A stretch of 64,000 bases of DNA, taken from positions 1,104,337 through 1,168,336 of the forward strand of contig NZ_OERU01000001.1 of NCBI RefSeq assembly GCF_900240845.1, read 5' to 3'. Source of the stretch: Peptostreptococcus faecalis. GTDB lineage: Bacteria > Bacillota > Clostridia > Peptostreptococcales > Peptostreptococcaceae. Position numbers and translations under genes: made by a program. Position 1 is the first letter of the stretch, and every line of letters starts with the position of its first letter. This document shows positions 27,646-36,096 of this stretch, piece after piece. Under the pieces are notes generated by a model. The model saw only the letters and a program-made list of their open reading frames with translations, was not told the DNA's origin and made no database searches.

Positions 27646-29611
27646 TTGTTCCCTCCGCTGTATTTTTTAATTTAATACTGTTTAACTTTCCACCAAATTT
27701 TAACATTTCAATCTCTTTATCATTAAACTTAGTGCTCACATAAAAAGATGTATTTTTTGTTTTGTTTACTATCTTCATTCTTCCTTTAGTGATTCCTTCT
27801 AAAACATTTTCTATTAAGATATCATCCATTTGATCAACTAAATTATAATCTTCTTGATCAACTAAATTATAATCTTCATCGTTCTCAAACTCCATAGGAA
27901 TTATCCCACTATTAATTAAATTAGCTTTATGAATTCTTGCAAAACTTTTTGCGATAACTCCCTTTATCCCTAAGTACAATGGAGCTAAGGCAGCATGTTC
28001 TCTAGAAGATCCCTGTCCGTAGTTTTCCCCGCCTACTATAAAACCTCCATTATTTTCAATAGCTCTATCAGAAAAGTTTTCATCTATCGTACTAAAGCTA
28101 AACTTAGATAAATATGGTATGTTACTTCTATATGGCAATAATTTAGCATTTGATGGCATAATATGATCTGTAGTTATGTTATCATCTGTTTTTATTATAA
28201 CTTTCCCAGATAATACATCTTCAAGTTTTGTATTTAGTGGAAACGGCTTTATATTCGGACCCCTTACCACCTCTACATTTTGAGGGTTTTCACTTGGCGA
28301 TATTATCATGCTGTCGTCAATCAAAAATTTATCTATAGTGATATCTTCAAAATCCACATCAAAATCAATATTTCTAGGATCAGTAAGCTTTCCATATATA
28401 GCACTAACTGCTGCTACTTCCGGACTAGATAAATATACTTGAGCCGAATTAGTTCCACTTCTTCCATAAAAATTTCTATTAAATGTTCTAATACTTACCG
28501 CATCAGTCCCTGGTGATTGCCCCATTCCTATGCAAGGTCCACAGGAGTTTTCTAAAATTCTTGCACCTGAACTAATTATATCTGCCAGTGCACCGTTTTT
28601 CGCTATCATTTCCATAACTTGTCTTGACCCAGGTGCTATAACTAAACTTACATCATCAGCAACTTTTCTTCCTTTTAGTATTCTTGATACCTTCATTAAA
28701 TCTTCATATGATGAATTTGTACAACTTCCAATCGCGACCTGGTCAACTTTTATCTCGCCAACTTCTGAACATGATTTAATATTATCAGGGCTATGAGGAG
28801 CGGCTACCATTGGAACCAATTCTCCAAGATCTATTTTTATTATATCATCATATATTGCATCATCATCGGCAATAAGTTCACTCCAATCCGATAATCTGCC
28901 CTGTGCCTCAAAATATTCTTTTGTCTTTTCATCACTCGGGAAAATTGAAGTTGTAGCCCCTAACTCTGCACCCATATTAGTAATTGTTGCTCTTTGAGGA
29001 ACAGATAGATTTTTTAGTCCATCTCCTCCATATTCATAAATTTTTCCTACTCCACCCTTTACGGTTTCTCTTTTTAAAACTTCCAATATTATATCTTTTG
29101 AACTTACCATGCTATTTAATTTTCCTGTCAGTTCGACTTTTACAACTTTTGGAACTTCTATATAATATGGTTCGCCAGCCATAGCAAGTGCAACATCCAG
29201 TCCACCAGCCCCAATAGCTAACATTCCCACGCCTCCTGCAGTTGGAGTATGGCTATCAGATCCTAATAGAGTCTCTCCAGGAACAGAAAATCTTTCTAAA
29301 TTAACCTGATGACATATACCATTTCCAGGTTTTGAAAAGTATATTCCATATTTATTAGCTACAGTTTGTATAAATCTATGGTCATCTGCATTTTCAAAAC
29401 CTTGTTGCAACATATTATGGTCAATATATGCAACAGACTGCTTAGTTTTTACTTTGTCTATCCCCATTGCTTCTAACTGCAAATATGCCATAGTTCCAGT
29501 AGAATCTTGAGTTAATGTTCTATCTATTTTTATACCAACAGTAGTTCCCTTTTCTAATTGTCCTTCTACTACATGGTTATAAAGTATTTTTTCTACAATA
29601 TTTCTTCCCAA
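27638..29611 (-). CDS. Aconitate hydratase (mitochondrial/AcnA-like single-chain form)
   Basis: This is the [4Fe-4S] enzyme that interconverts citrate and isocitrate. Cluster cysteines are seen in QVAIGSCTNSSYEDLMKVSR and LENSCGPCIGMGQSPGTD. Other active-site pieces are LGSDSHTPTAGGVGMLAIGA, FNRNFYGRSGTNSAQVYLSS and NYGQGSSREHAALAPLYLG. I set the start at TTG 29609-29611 (MGRNIVEKILYNHVVEG), six bases after AGAGGTG; the longer GTG start lies inside that site. Length about 657 matches aconitase rather than LeuC/LeuD. Residues about 579-594 contain an exact 8-residue duplication. It overlaps the dehydrogenase gene and follows the synthase gene. Confidence 0.93.
   Translation of the reverse strand: MGRNIVEKILYNHVVEGQLEKGTTVGIKIDRTLTQDSTGTMAYLQLEAMGIDKVKTKQSVAYIDHNMLQQGFENADDHRFIQTVANKYGIYFSKPGNGICHQVNLERFSVPGETLLGSDSHTPTAGGVGMLAIGAGGLDVALAMAGEPYYIEVPKVVKVELTGKLNSMVSSKDIILEVLKRETVKGGVGKIYEYGGDGLKNLSVPQRATITNMGAELGATTSIFPSDEKTKEYFEAQGRLSDWSELIADDDAIYDDIIKIDLGELVPMVAAPHSPDNIKSCSEVGEIKVDQVAIGSCTNSSYEDLMKVSRILKGRKVADDVSLVIAPGSRQVMEMIAKNGALADIISSGARILENSCGPCIGMGQSPGTDAVSIRTFNRNFYGRSGTNSAQVYLSSPEVAAVSAIYGKLTDPRNIDFDVDFEDITIDKFLIDDSMIISPSENPQNVEVVRGPNIKPFPLNTKLEDVLSGKVIIKTDDNITTDHIMPSNAKLLPYRSNIPYLSKFSFSTIDENFSDRAIENNGGFIVGGENYGQGSSREHAALAPLYLGIKGVIAKSFARIHKANLINSGIIPMEFENDEDYNLVDQEDYNLVDQMDDILIENVLEGITKGRMKIVNKTKNTSFYVSTKFNDKEIEMLKFGGKLNSIKLKNTAEGTNA
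27830..27877. repeat. Exact 24-base in-frame tandem duplication inside aconitase
   Basis: Two identical, adjacent 24-base units (27830-27853 and 27854-27877) encode EDYNLVDQ twice in a row. The frame is kept. The insertion lies in the C-terminal swivel domain, in a charged stretch between IPMEFENDEDY and the MDDILIENV strand. Confidence 0.97.
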
Positions 29612-29634
29612 CCAAATCACCTCTTAAATAAAGA

Positions 29635-30810
29635 TTATATTACTATTTTTGATTCTAACTCACTTCCAACGCTCTTTATATCATCATATATTGAAACGAT
29701 TTCTTTGTCAAAAAGAGCTCTTTTTAGTCTGATTGATTTCGCTCTTACCTCTTCCAAAATTAAAGACGCTTCATCATTAGAAACTTCTATACCATAATCT
29801 GAAAGTCTATTTACAATAGCCGCCTTACCAGAATGTTTTCCAATAACTATCTTTCTTTCTATTCCAACTTCAGATGGATCGAATGCTTCGTAGTTCTTTG
29901 GATCTTTCAAAGCACCATCAGCGTGTATACCTGATTCATGCGTGAACATATTGTCTCCAACTATAGACTTCCATGCTGGCAATTCTCTTCCAGCAGCTCT
30001 TGATACATATTCAGATATTCCCTTAAATTTTCTTGGATCTATATCAGATTCATATTTTAATACATGAGTAAGAGTCATAATAACTTCTTCTAGTGCAGCA
30101 TTACCAGCCCTTTCTCCTAATCCATTTACTGTTACACCAACATGATTAGCTCCACCTAAAACTCCAGCTACTGCATTAGCAGTTGCCATACCAAAATCAT
30201 CATGAGTATGCATTTCTATATCCATTTTAGTTGCATTATAAATTTTTTCAATTTTTTCTTTTAATGTGAATGGATCCATTATTCCAACAGTATCACAAAA
30301 TCTAAATCTATCAGCTCCGGCTTCTTGTGCACGCTTTACAAATTCAATTAAGAAATCATCATCAGCTCTTGATGCATCTTCTCCATTTACTGAAACGTAT
30401 AATCCATTTTTCTTAGCGTATTCAGTTGTTTCCATCATTTTCTCTATTACCCATTCTCTTGATGTCTGTAATTTGTGTTCTATATGTATATCTGAAACTG
30501 AAATTGATATTGCAACAGCGTCAACACCACAATCTATGCTGTGCTTTACATCTGATATTACAGCTCTATTCCACCCCATGATACTTGCTTTCAAATTTTT
30601 ATTTGCAATTCTTCGAATGCTTTCCTTTTCGTCTCCACCCATCGCAGGTATACCTACTTCTAGCTGGTCAATGCCTAAATCTGATAACATTTCAGCAATC
30701 ATGATTTTTTCATCATTAGCAAATACAATGCCTGCAGTTTGCTCTCCATCTCTTAAAGTAGTATCAACAAATTTTATTTTTTTATTTCTATTTTTATCAA
30801 CAACACACAT
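29635..30810 (-). CDS. Homocitrate/isopropylmalate-synthase family enzyme, candidate Re-citrate synthase
   Basis: This is a Claisen-type acyl-CoA condensing enzyme with a TIM-barrel (HMGL-like) fold. Catalytic motifs are KFVDTTLRDGEQTAGIVF (metal Asp and Arg), the MHTHDDFGMATANAVAGVLG metal histidines, and VNGLGERAGNAALEEV. FTHESGIHADG and GKHSGKAAIVNRL follow. At about 391 residues it lacks the LeuA regulatory domain, as in NifV. Because aconitase and isocitrate dehydrogenase follow directly, the likely product is citrate, as for the Re-citrate synthase of Clostridium kluyveri. Homocitrate is the alternative. The ATG at 30808-30810 is preferred, eight bases after GGAGG. Confidence 0.85.
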   Translation of the reverse strand: MCVVDKNRNKKIKFVDTTLRDGEQTAGIVFANDEKIMIAEMLSDLGIDQLEVGIPAMGGDEKESIRRIANKNLKASIMGWNRAVISDVKHSIDCGVDAVAISISVSDIHIEHKLQTSREWVIEKMMETTEYAKKNGLYVSVNGEDASRADDDFLIEFVKRAQEAGADRFRFCDTVGIMDPFTLKEKIEKIYNATKMDIEMHTHDDFGMATANAVAGVLGGANHVGVTVNGLGERAGNAALEEVIMTLTHVLKYESDIDPRKFKGISEYVSRAAGRELPAWKSIVGDNMFTHESGIHADGALKDPKNYEAFDPSEVGIERKIVIGKHSGKAAIVNRLSDYGIEVSNDEASLILEEVRAKSIRLKRALFDKEIVSIYDDIKSVGSELESKIVI

Positions 30811-30886
30811 TCTCAAAACCTCCTATTTAATTCTACCTAATTTATTATGCAAGTTTTTTTCTATCTCTTTCATATCGTTTATAAAT

Positions 30887-30915
30887 ATTATAATTCTTTG
30901 TTAAGACAAATGCAA
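30887..30915 (-). promoter_or_regulatory. Promoter for the citrate-branch operon
   Basis: On the minus strand -35 TTGCAT (30910-30915) and -10 TATAAT (30887-30892) are 17 bases apart. The transcript leader would be about 70 bases. No riboswitch or T-box was seen. Confidence 0.75.
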
Positions 30916-31217
30916 GAATATTTTATTCATTTTTGCATTTTTTTTGTTATATTATTCATTAATCTCCCTAGCAATCGTTTTATCCAGCTTATTTCTAGTC
31001 TTTTTTGCAATATATTTTATATATATTTCATTTATTTGATATTACACTATATTTAAACTTTATTTATTTGTATTTATTTTTTATTTTATTGAATTTTTGT
31101 TTTATTATTTTTCATTTTCAGTTTATTTTTGTAATTTTCTTTCTATATAAACTTTTCTAATATTATTTCATATAACTGCTACTGTTTGCTAATTTAACAC
31201 ATCTATTTGTGCTAATA
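30916..31217. other. AT-rich intergenic region, no gene seen
   Basis: This is a very T-rich stretch between the divergent citrate operon and the helicase. I see no ribosome binding site with a credible frame, no strong hairpin with a T-run, and no RNA motif. Confidence 0.6.
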
Positions 31218-31226
31218 TGCTATAAT
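31218..31226 (+). promoter_or_regulatory. Extended -10 promoter for the DEAD-box helicase
   Basis: TGCTATAAT contains a perfect -10 preceded by TGC, an extended -10. No good -35 stands at 17 bases. The leader to the ATG would be about 35 bases, with AAGGAG before the start. Confidence 0.6.
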
Positions 31227-31266
31227 AGTCAAATAATGAATATAATTAAGTTATAAGGAGAATTCG

Positions 31267-32358
31267 ATGAATTTTAATAATATGAACATCAATAGCGAAT
31301 TAGTAAGTGTACTAAATAATATAGGTATAAATTCCCCAACAGAAATCCAAAAAAAAGCAATCCCTGATATTATAAACGGAAAAAATTTGATAGCAAAATC
31401 TAATACAGGAACTGGAAAAACTTTATCTTTTTTAATTCCAATTTTAAATAATCTGGTAAGTAAAAATAAACAAACATCGTTAATCCTAGTTCCTACTAGA
31501 GAACTAGCCATACAAGTATTCAATGAAGCAGAGCGAATCATTCAAAAACTTGATATAAAAAACGATGGAATAAATATACTAGCTCTATACGGAGGGCGTG
31601 ATATACAATCACAAATAAACAAACTAAAAAAAGATATTGATATAATAGTTGCTACTCCTGGTAGACTTCTAGACCATCTAAATAGAAAAACTATAAATTT
31701 GACAAAAATAGACATACTTGTAATCGATGAAGTTGATCAAATGCTATTAATGGGTTTTATGGGTGAGATTGATAGAGTTATTAAAAATATAAAAAATACA
31801 CCACAGCTTTTATGTTTTTCTGCAACAGTAGATTCTAAAGTAAAGAAATTAGCATATAGGTATTCAGATAATATACAGATAATAGGAATTGATGATAATC
31901 ATACACTTGCAGATCTCATCGAACAAGAATTTATTTTCACTACTGATAGAGATAAATTTGATGATTTGTGCAAAATTATAGATAGAGATAATCCCTTTAT
32001 GGCAATTATATTTTGTCGTACAAAAGCAAGAGTTGACAATCTAGATCTTAAACTATCTCAAAAAAAATATAATTGCGCAAAAATCCACAGCGATATTAGT
32101 CAATCAAAGCGAGAAAGAATTATAAAAGATTTTAGAAATCTGAAGACACAGTTTTTAATATCAACAGATTTGTCCTCTAGAGGACTTGATATAGAGGGTA
32201 TAACACATATATACAACTATGATTTGCCAGATAGACTAGAAGATTATATCCACAGAGTAGGACGTACTGGTAGAATCGGAAAAGATGGTAAAGCTTGTTC
32301 TTTTGTAACTGATAAAAATACGGATCTTTACGAACTAATACAAAAAAAGCTTTTATAA
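31267..32358 (+). CDS. DEAD-box family RNA helicase (DEVD variant), minimal core
   Basis: This is an ATP-dependent RNA helicase. Motifs in order are the Q-motif SPTEIQKKAIPDIING, motif I AKSNTGTGKTLSFLIP, Ia VPTRELAIQ, Ib TPGRLLDH, motif II VIDEVDQM, motif III FSATVD, then IIFCRTKARVDNL, ISTDLSSRGLDIEGI and motif VI HRVGRTGR. Motif II reads DEVD instead of DEAD. At 363 residues the protein ends about 35 residues after motif VI, so it lacks the basic or RRM-like tail of DeaD/CshA. It is monocistronic, with its own promoter and terminator. Roles in ribosome assembly or cold response are plausible only by analogy. Confidence 0.95.
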   Translation: MNFNNMNINSELVSVLNNIGINSPTEIQKKAIPDIINGKNLIAKSNTGTGKTLSFLIPILNNLVSKNKQTSLILVPTRELAIQVFNEAERIIQKLDIKNDGINILALYGGRDIQSQINKLKKDIDIIVATPGRLLDHLNRKTINLTKIDILVIDEVDQMLLMGFMGEIDRVIKNIKNTPQLLCFSATVDSKVKKLAYRYSDNIQIIGIDDNHTLADLIEQEFIFTTDRDKFDDLCKIIDRDNPFMAIIFCRTKARVDNLDLKLSQKKYNCAKIHSDISQSKRERIIKDFRNLKTQFLISTDLSSRGLDIEGITHIYNYDLPDRLEDYIHRVGRTGRIGKDGKACSFVTDKNTDLYELIQKKLL

Positions 32359-32400
32359 TCTCAACGTTATACAGCTTAAAATATTAATTCACGTAAAAAA

Positions 32401-32424
32401 GCAAAGTTCAAATTTGAACTTTGC
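32401..32424. terminator. Bidirectional terminator between helicase and SOR genes
   Basis: The palindromic hairpin GCAAAGTTCAAA / TTTGAACTTTGC is flanked by A6 and T6. It ends the rightward helicase gene and the leftward rubrerythrin-perR-SOR operon. Confidence 0.92.
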
Positions 32425-32461
32425 TTTTTTATTTATTATATGCTATTTTTATTAATCTTTA

Positions 32462-32842
32462 TTAAGCTTTTGCTACCCATAAACCATGTAGGTTACAGTA
32501 TTCATATGCTGCTACTACCTTATCTCCATCTTGAAGTGCAAATTCAGCAACAGGTTCAGCATCATGAGCAAGATCTACTCTCTGCACACCTTTTTCTGTA
32601 ACTAATACTACAAATGCAATATGGTGAGCATCTGTCATAGGATGTGCAACACTTCCTACCTTAACACAAACCTTATTTCCTGATACTTCAATTACAGGAA
32701 CATGCTTTTCACCAGCAGCATCAGTAGAGTTAGCATTAAGTACTGTTAATCCAGATACAGCAGCTTCCACTTCATTATTAACTATTTTTTCGAATATATC
32801 TCCGCTTTTTTCATCTTTTAAAAAAATCAATTCTTTATTCAT
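32462..32842 (-). CDS. Superoxide reductase, one-iron type with cysteine-less N-terminal domain
   Basis: The enzyme reduces superoxide to peroxide at a square-pyramidal Fe(His)4Cys site. Ligands are visible: H47 in GEKHVPVIE, H67 and H73 in HPMTDAHHIAF, C116 and H119 in EYCNLHGLW. The catalytic E45 and K46 precede H47. The first 37 residues keep the shape of the desulforedoxin domain (KDEKSGDIFEKIVNN) but have no cysteines, so the second iron centre is missing, as in Treponema-type class III enzymes. Length is 126. It is the last gene of an operon with rubrerythrin and a PerR-like regulator, which together form an anaerobe's peroxide/superoxide defence. Confidence 0.95.
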   Translation of the reverse strand: MNKELIFLKDEKSGDIFEKIVNNEVEAAVSGLTVLNANSTDAAGEKHVPVIEVSGNKVCVKVGSVAHPMTDAHHIAFVVLVTEKGVQRVDLAHDAEPVAEFALQDGDKVVAAYEYCNLHGLWVAKA

Positions 32843-32860
32843 CTTTTTTCTCCTAAAAAA

Positions 32861-33238
32861 TTATTTATTAGTATTACAATTTTTACAAAGGCCTTTTAAA
32901 AGTATATACCCTGATTTAATTTTCATACCATTTTTTTCCAATGTATTATCAACATAACTTACATCATCCAAATCTACATCAATAATATCATTACACTGCT
33001 CACATATAAAGTGATTATGTTCTTCTAGGTTTGCGTCAAATCTAGCTGGATCACCTTGAATATTTATTTTCCTTATATATCCATTATCCGCCAACTGTGT
33101 CAAATTTCTATAGACAGTTCCTAGACTTAGACTAGGATTATCCTTTTTTAAACTATCGTATATTTCAGTTGCTGTATGGTGTTCATTACTCTGCAAAACT
33201 CTGTTTAAAATAAACTCTCTTTGTTTTGAAAACTTCAT
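32861..33238 (-). CDS. perR: Fur-family repressor, PerR type
   Basis: This is a metal-dependent winged-helix repressor of 125 residues. The DNA-binding domain contains HTATEIYDSLKKDNPSLSLG then TVYRNLTQLADNGYI. The regulatory site has D68 in PARFDANLEEHNHFI plus H74 and H76. The Asp at this place marks PerR rather than Fur. Structural zinc cysteines are C79/C82 (ICEQC) and the C-terminal CKNC. It probably senses peroxide through Fe-catalysed His oxidation (known for PerR). It sits between the rubrerythrin and SOR genes and most likely represses this operon through the palindrome at 33852-33872. Confidence 0.9.
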   Translation of the reverse strand: MKFSKQREFILNRVLQSNEHHTATEIYDSLKKDNPSLSLGTVYRNLTQLADNGYIRKINIQGDPARFDANLEEHNHFICEQCNDIIDVDLDDVSYVDNTLEKNGMKIKSGYILLKGLCKNCNTNK

Positions 33239-33270
33239 ACCAGCACACCTTTCATTGTTAAACTGATTTT

Positions 33271-33819
33271 TTATTTCCAGCTTTCGTTTTTAACTTCAAA
33301 GAATGCCTGTGGATGCTTACAAACTGGACATAGCTTTGGAGCCTTCTTAGATACGTGTATATGACCACAATTCATACAGTGCCAAACTACAACTTCATCT
33401 TTTTCAAATACTTTACCATCTTTTAAGTTTTGAAGTAATGTTCTATATCTTTCTTCATGAGTCTTTTCAATAGCAGCTACACCTTCAAATAATCTAGCTA
33501 ATTCAGTAAATCCTTCTTCTCTAGCATCGTTTGCAAATCCAGCATACATTTCCGTCCATTCATAGTTTTCGCCTTCTGCAGCATCTAGTAAGTTTTCTTC
33601 AGTTGAAGGAACTTCTCCACCATGAAGAGCCTTGAACCATAATTTAGCATGTTCTTTTTCATTTTCAGCTGTTTCTAAGAATATATCAGAAATTTGATTA
33701 TATCCTTCCTTTCTTGCCTGAGAAGCATAATAAGTATACTTATTTCTTGCCATAGATTCCCCAGCAAAACCTTCATTCAAGTTCTTTTCTGTTTTTGTAC
33801 CTTTTAATTCTAATGTCAT
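33271..33819 (-). CDS. rbr: Rubrerythrin
   Basis: This is a non-haem di-iron peroxidase for hydrogen peroxide. The N-terminal four-helix domain has the iron-binding Glu/His motifs in [34 protein letters not shown] and [18 protein letters not shown]. The C-terminal rubredoxin domain carries the two Cys-x2-Cys pairs, [16 protein letters not shown] and [12 protein letters not shown]. Length 182 is slightly short of the usual 190. It is the first gene of the rbr-perR-SOR operon, with a strong promoter and an overlapping palindrome directly upstream. Confidence 0.97.
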   Translation of the reverse strand: MTLELKGTKTEKNLNEGFAGESMARNKYTYYASQARKEGYNQISDIFLETAENEKEHAKLWFKALHGGEVPSTEENLLDAAEGENYEWTEMYAGFANDAREEGFTELARLFEGVAAIEKTHEERYRTLLQNLKDGKVFEKDEVVVWHCMNCGHIHVSKKAPKLCPVCKHPQAFFEVKNESWK

Positions 33820-33851
33820 TTTATAAATCCCTCCATTTTATTTTTATATTT

Positions 33852-33872
33852 AAGTAGTAATTATTACTACTT
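33852..33872. promoter_or_regulatory. Perfect 10-1-10 palindrome, candidate PerR operator
   Basis: The half-site AAGTAGTAAT is repeated in inverted orientation around one central base. Its core, TAGTAAT-T-ATTACTA, has the 7-1-7 geometry of Fur/PerR boxes. It lies a few bases after the predicted transcription start of the rubrerythrin operon, a position fit for repression. Confidence 0.8.
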
Positions 33873-33883
33873 GTATTATCTCA

Positions 33884-33912
33884 ATTATATCCCTTTGAAG
33901 AATTAAAGTCAA
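33884..33912 (-). promoter_or_regulatory. Promoter for the rubrerythrin-perR-SOR operon
   Basis: On the minus strand -35 TTGACT (33907-33912) and -10 TATAAT (33884-33889) are separated by 17 bases. This is one of the strongest promoters in the window. Confidence 0.85.
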
Positions 33913-34147
33913 GCCTTTTCATTTCTTTTCTTTTTAAGTTTTTTTATCATCGATAATGCATTTCATTTAATTATTTTATTCAAATAGATGTATTTCATTT
34001 TAATCTCCTACTAATATATATTCACTTATTATATGATTTTCAAACAATAAAATTCAAATAATTCTTACTTTTTATTTGGTATTTCAATATGAAAATACAT
34101 CTGTTTTTACTAATATTTAATATGAAATAATGAAATCAAGAAAAAAA
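33913..34147. other. AT-rich intergenic region, no gene seen
   Basis: This stretch contains only AT-rich sequence with repeated ATTTCATTT words (for example near 33959 and 33993). No credible frame, RNA motif or strong hairpin was found before the usp terminator. Confidence 0.55.
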
Positions 34148-34185
34148 GATTCCCAAAAACTGTTTTCCACAATTTCTAGGAATCT
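34148..34185 (-). terminator. Probable terminator after the universal stress gene
   Basis: Arms AGATTCC / GGAATCT are followed on the minus strand by TTTTTTT. The large internal loop makes the stem modest. Confidence 0.6.
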
Positions 34186-34209
34186 CTTAATATAATCATT
34201 TACTTAAAA

Positions 34210-34620
34210 TTACTCTGGAATTATTGTAACTGTACAATTAGCATGCTTTAAAACATATGCTGTATTAGATCCTAACATTCTTGTTAGACCTTTTTTAGTT
34301 GACTTAGTCATAACTATCATATCAACCTTTTCGTCTTTTGCTCTTCTAACTATTTCATCACCCGCATATCCGAATGTGAAGTATAAATTGACATCATAGC
34401 CATCCATTACTTTTCTAGCTTTTTCGAGTAGTTCTCTCCCAAATTTTTCAGAGTTCTTTATTTCGTCACTTATTGAAATCCCATCAACAAAGACTACTTC
34501 CTTTACGTTAATTATGCTTATTTGTACTTGCTCTGGTTCATACACTTCTTTTATATAATCAAGTGAATGCATGCTTCTTTCAGTTCCATCGATTGGCACT
34601 AATATTTTCTTAATCTTCAT
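34210..34620 (-). CDS. Universal stress protein, UspA family
   Basis: This is a single Usp domain of 136 residues. It begins KKILVPIDGTERSMHSLDYI. It ends VDMIVMTKSTKKGLTRMLGS then NTAYVLKHANCTVTII, where the G-x2-G-x9-G-like ATP-binding loop of the family is partly preserved (MTKSTKKGLTRMLGSNT). Dimeric cytosolic proteins of this family respond to stress or energy status. It is monocistronic, lying between brnQ and the rubrerythrin operon. No specific regulator was seen. Confidence 0.92.
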   Translation of the reverse strand: MKIKKILVPIDGTERSMHSLDYIKEVYEPEQVQISIINVKEVVFVDGISISDEIKNSEKFGRELLEKARKVMDGYDVNLYFTFGYAGDEIVRRAKDEKVDMIVMTKSTKKGLTRMLGSNTAYVLKHANCTVTIIPE

Positions 34621-34717
34621 AATCTACACCCCTCTCACTAAAAAAGTTTATCTTTTAACTATATTATATACTTATATAAATTTAATGTCAAATTATAATA
34701 TTCAGAACTTTACAACA

Positions 34718-36016
34718 TTAATTAGCAGCTTCTACAGTATTTGAATTCTTTCCTGGTATAAATTTACCTATAATTCCACCTATAACAGCTGGGACAACCC
34801 AGTTAAATCCATATGGTGCAAGAGGTAGAGAATTAACAAATTCTAATCCTGCATACTTAGTCGAAGCTAAAGTTAAAACACTTATAATTATTGAGAAAAG
34901 CACTGCTCCCTTATATATATTATCATTTTTAATTTTTTCCTTGAAGAATGCTAATATAATTAATACTATTGTAGGAGGGTAAACTATTGCAAGTATAGGG
35001 TTTGCTATTTTAACTAATCCACTTACTCCCATTGTAGCAGCTCCAGCCGCAAATATACAAGTAAATAATACACTGTAAGTGTAGTTAATCTTATTCTTAG
35101 TAATCATTGACACGTAATCTGCAGTCGCTGATGTAAGACCTATTGATGTAGTCAAACAAGCAAGAGAAACTGCAAGAGCCAACACTATCTTACCAGTATT
35201 ACCTAATAGCGCCTCTGTAATTTTTACTATTACTATTGATTGTTGAACATCCTGTCCGTATACAGTAGATACTGTAGCACCTAAGTAAGTAAGACCACCA
35301 TATATTAAGCCTAGCCCAATACATGCAATTACACCTGCCTTTACAAGCATTTTTACCTGTTCTTTAGGTTCGCTGTAACCCTTGTTCATAAGAGTAAGCA
35401 TAAGTACTCCACCTACCGCTATTGAAACAAAACAGTCCATTGTCTGATATCCATCTAATATACCTCTCTGGAAAACATTATCAATAAGTACGTTTGAAGA
35501 TATATCTCCTATAGGAGAAACTACACCTTTTATAATAATGATTGATAATGCGATGATCAGCACAGGAGTCAAGAATTGTCCAACAATATCTATAACCTTT
35601 GAAGGTTTAACCGTAAGTGCAAATGTCAGTGCAAAGAATATAATAACCACTATGATAATTGGAACATCACCAACTAAAGGAACTATTCCCATTTCATAAG
35701 TAGTTGCTCCTGTTCTAGGAATTACTAATAGTGGACCAACACACATAATATCAGCCAAACTCAATAATATTGCAGGAATTCTACCTATTCTACCAAATAA
35801 TTCCATAATCTGTCCATGACACAATGCTATTGCTATTACTGCTAATAACGCTAACCCCGCATCAGCGAACGTAAATCCTGCGAATGCTGTAAACCACTTT
35901 TCTCCTGATAAAATACCTAAATATGGTGGGAATATCAGATTCCCCGCGCCGAAAAACATAGCGAATAGCGCAAATCCAAATGTAAAAATATCTTTTACAT
36001 TGTTTGTCTTATTCAT
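34718..36016 (-). CDS. brnQ: Branched-chain amino acid transporter, LIVCS family
   Basis: This is a sodium- or proton-coupled importer of Leu, Ile and Val with about 12 membrane segments over 432 residues. The N-terminal signature is FALFAMFFGAGNLIFPPYLG. PLLVIPRTGATTYEMGI and LGLIYGGLTYLGATVS are also characteristic of BrnQ. The gene has a strong promoter and an inverted repeat just upstream, suggesting control by a regulator, perhaps one sensing branched-chain amino acids. It is apparently monocistronic. Confidence 0.95.
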   Translation of the reverse strand: MNKTNNVKDIFTFGFALFAMFFGAGNLIFPPYLGILSGEKWFTAFAGFTFADAGLALLAVIAIALCHGQIMELFGRIGRIPAILLSLADIMCVGPLLVIPRTGATTYEMGIVPLVGDVPIIIVVIIFFALTFALTVKPSKVIDIVGQFLTPVLIIALSIIIIKGVVSPIGDISSNVLIDNVFQRGILDGYQTMDCFVSIAVGGVLMLTLMNKGYSEPKEQVKMLVKAGVIACIGLGLIYGGLTYLGATVSTVYGQDVQQSIVIVKITEALLGNTGKIVLALAVSLACLTTSIGLTSATADYVSMITKNKINYTYSVLFTCIFAAGAATMGVSGLVKIANPILAIVYPPTIVLIILAFFKEKIKNDNIYKGAVLFSIIISVLTLASTKYAGLEFVNSLPLAPYGFNWVVPAVIGGIIGKFIPGKNSNTVEAAN

Positions 36017-36055
36017 ATTATTGCTCCCTTCTTATTTCTTAAAGAAATCCAAGAT

Positions 36056-36096
36056 AATTAATGCAAATTTGTAAATTAAATTCGCTTGTATTAATT
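36056..36096. promoter_or_regulatory. Inverted repeat in the brnQ leader, candidate operator
   Basis: Arms AATTAATGCAA (36056-36066) and TTGTATTAATT (36086-36096) are inverted copies with one mismatch in 11. They are separated by 19 bases. The repeat lies between the -10 of the brnQ promoter and the ATG, where a bound protein could block transcription. Confidence 0.5.
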
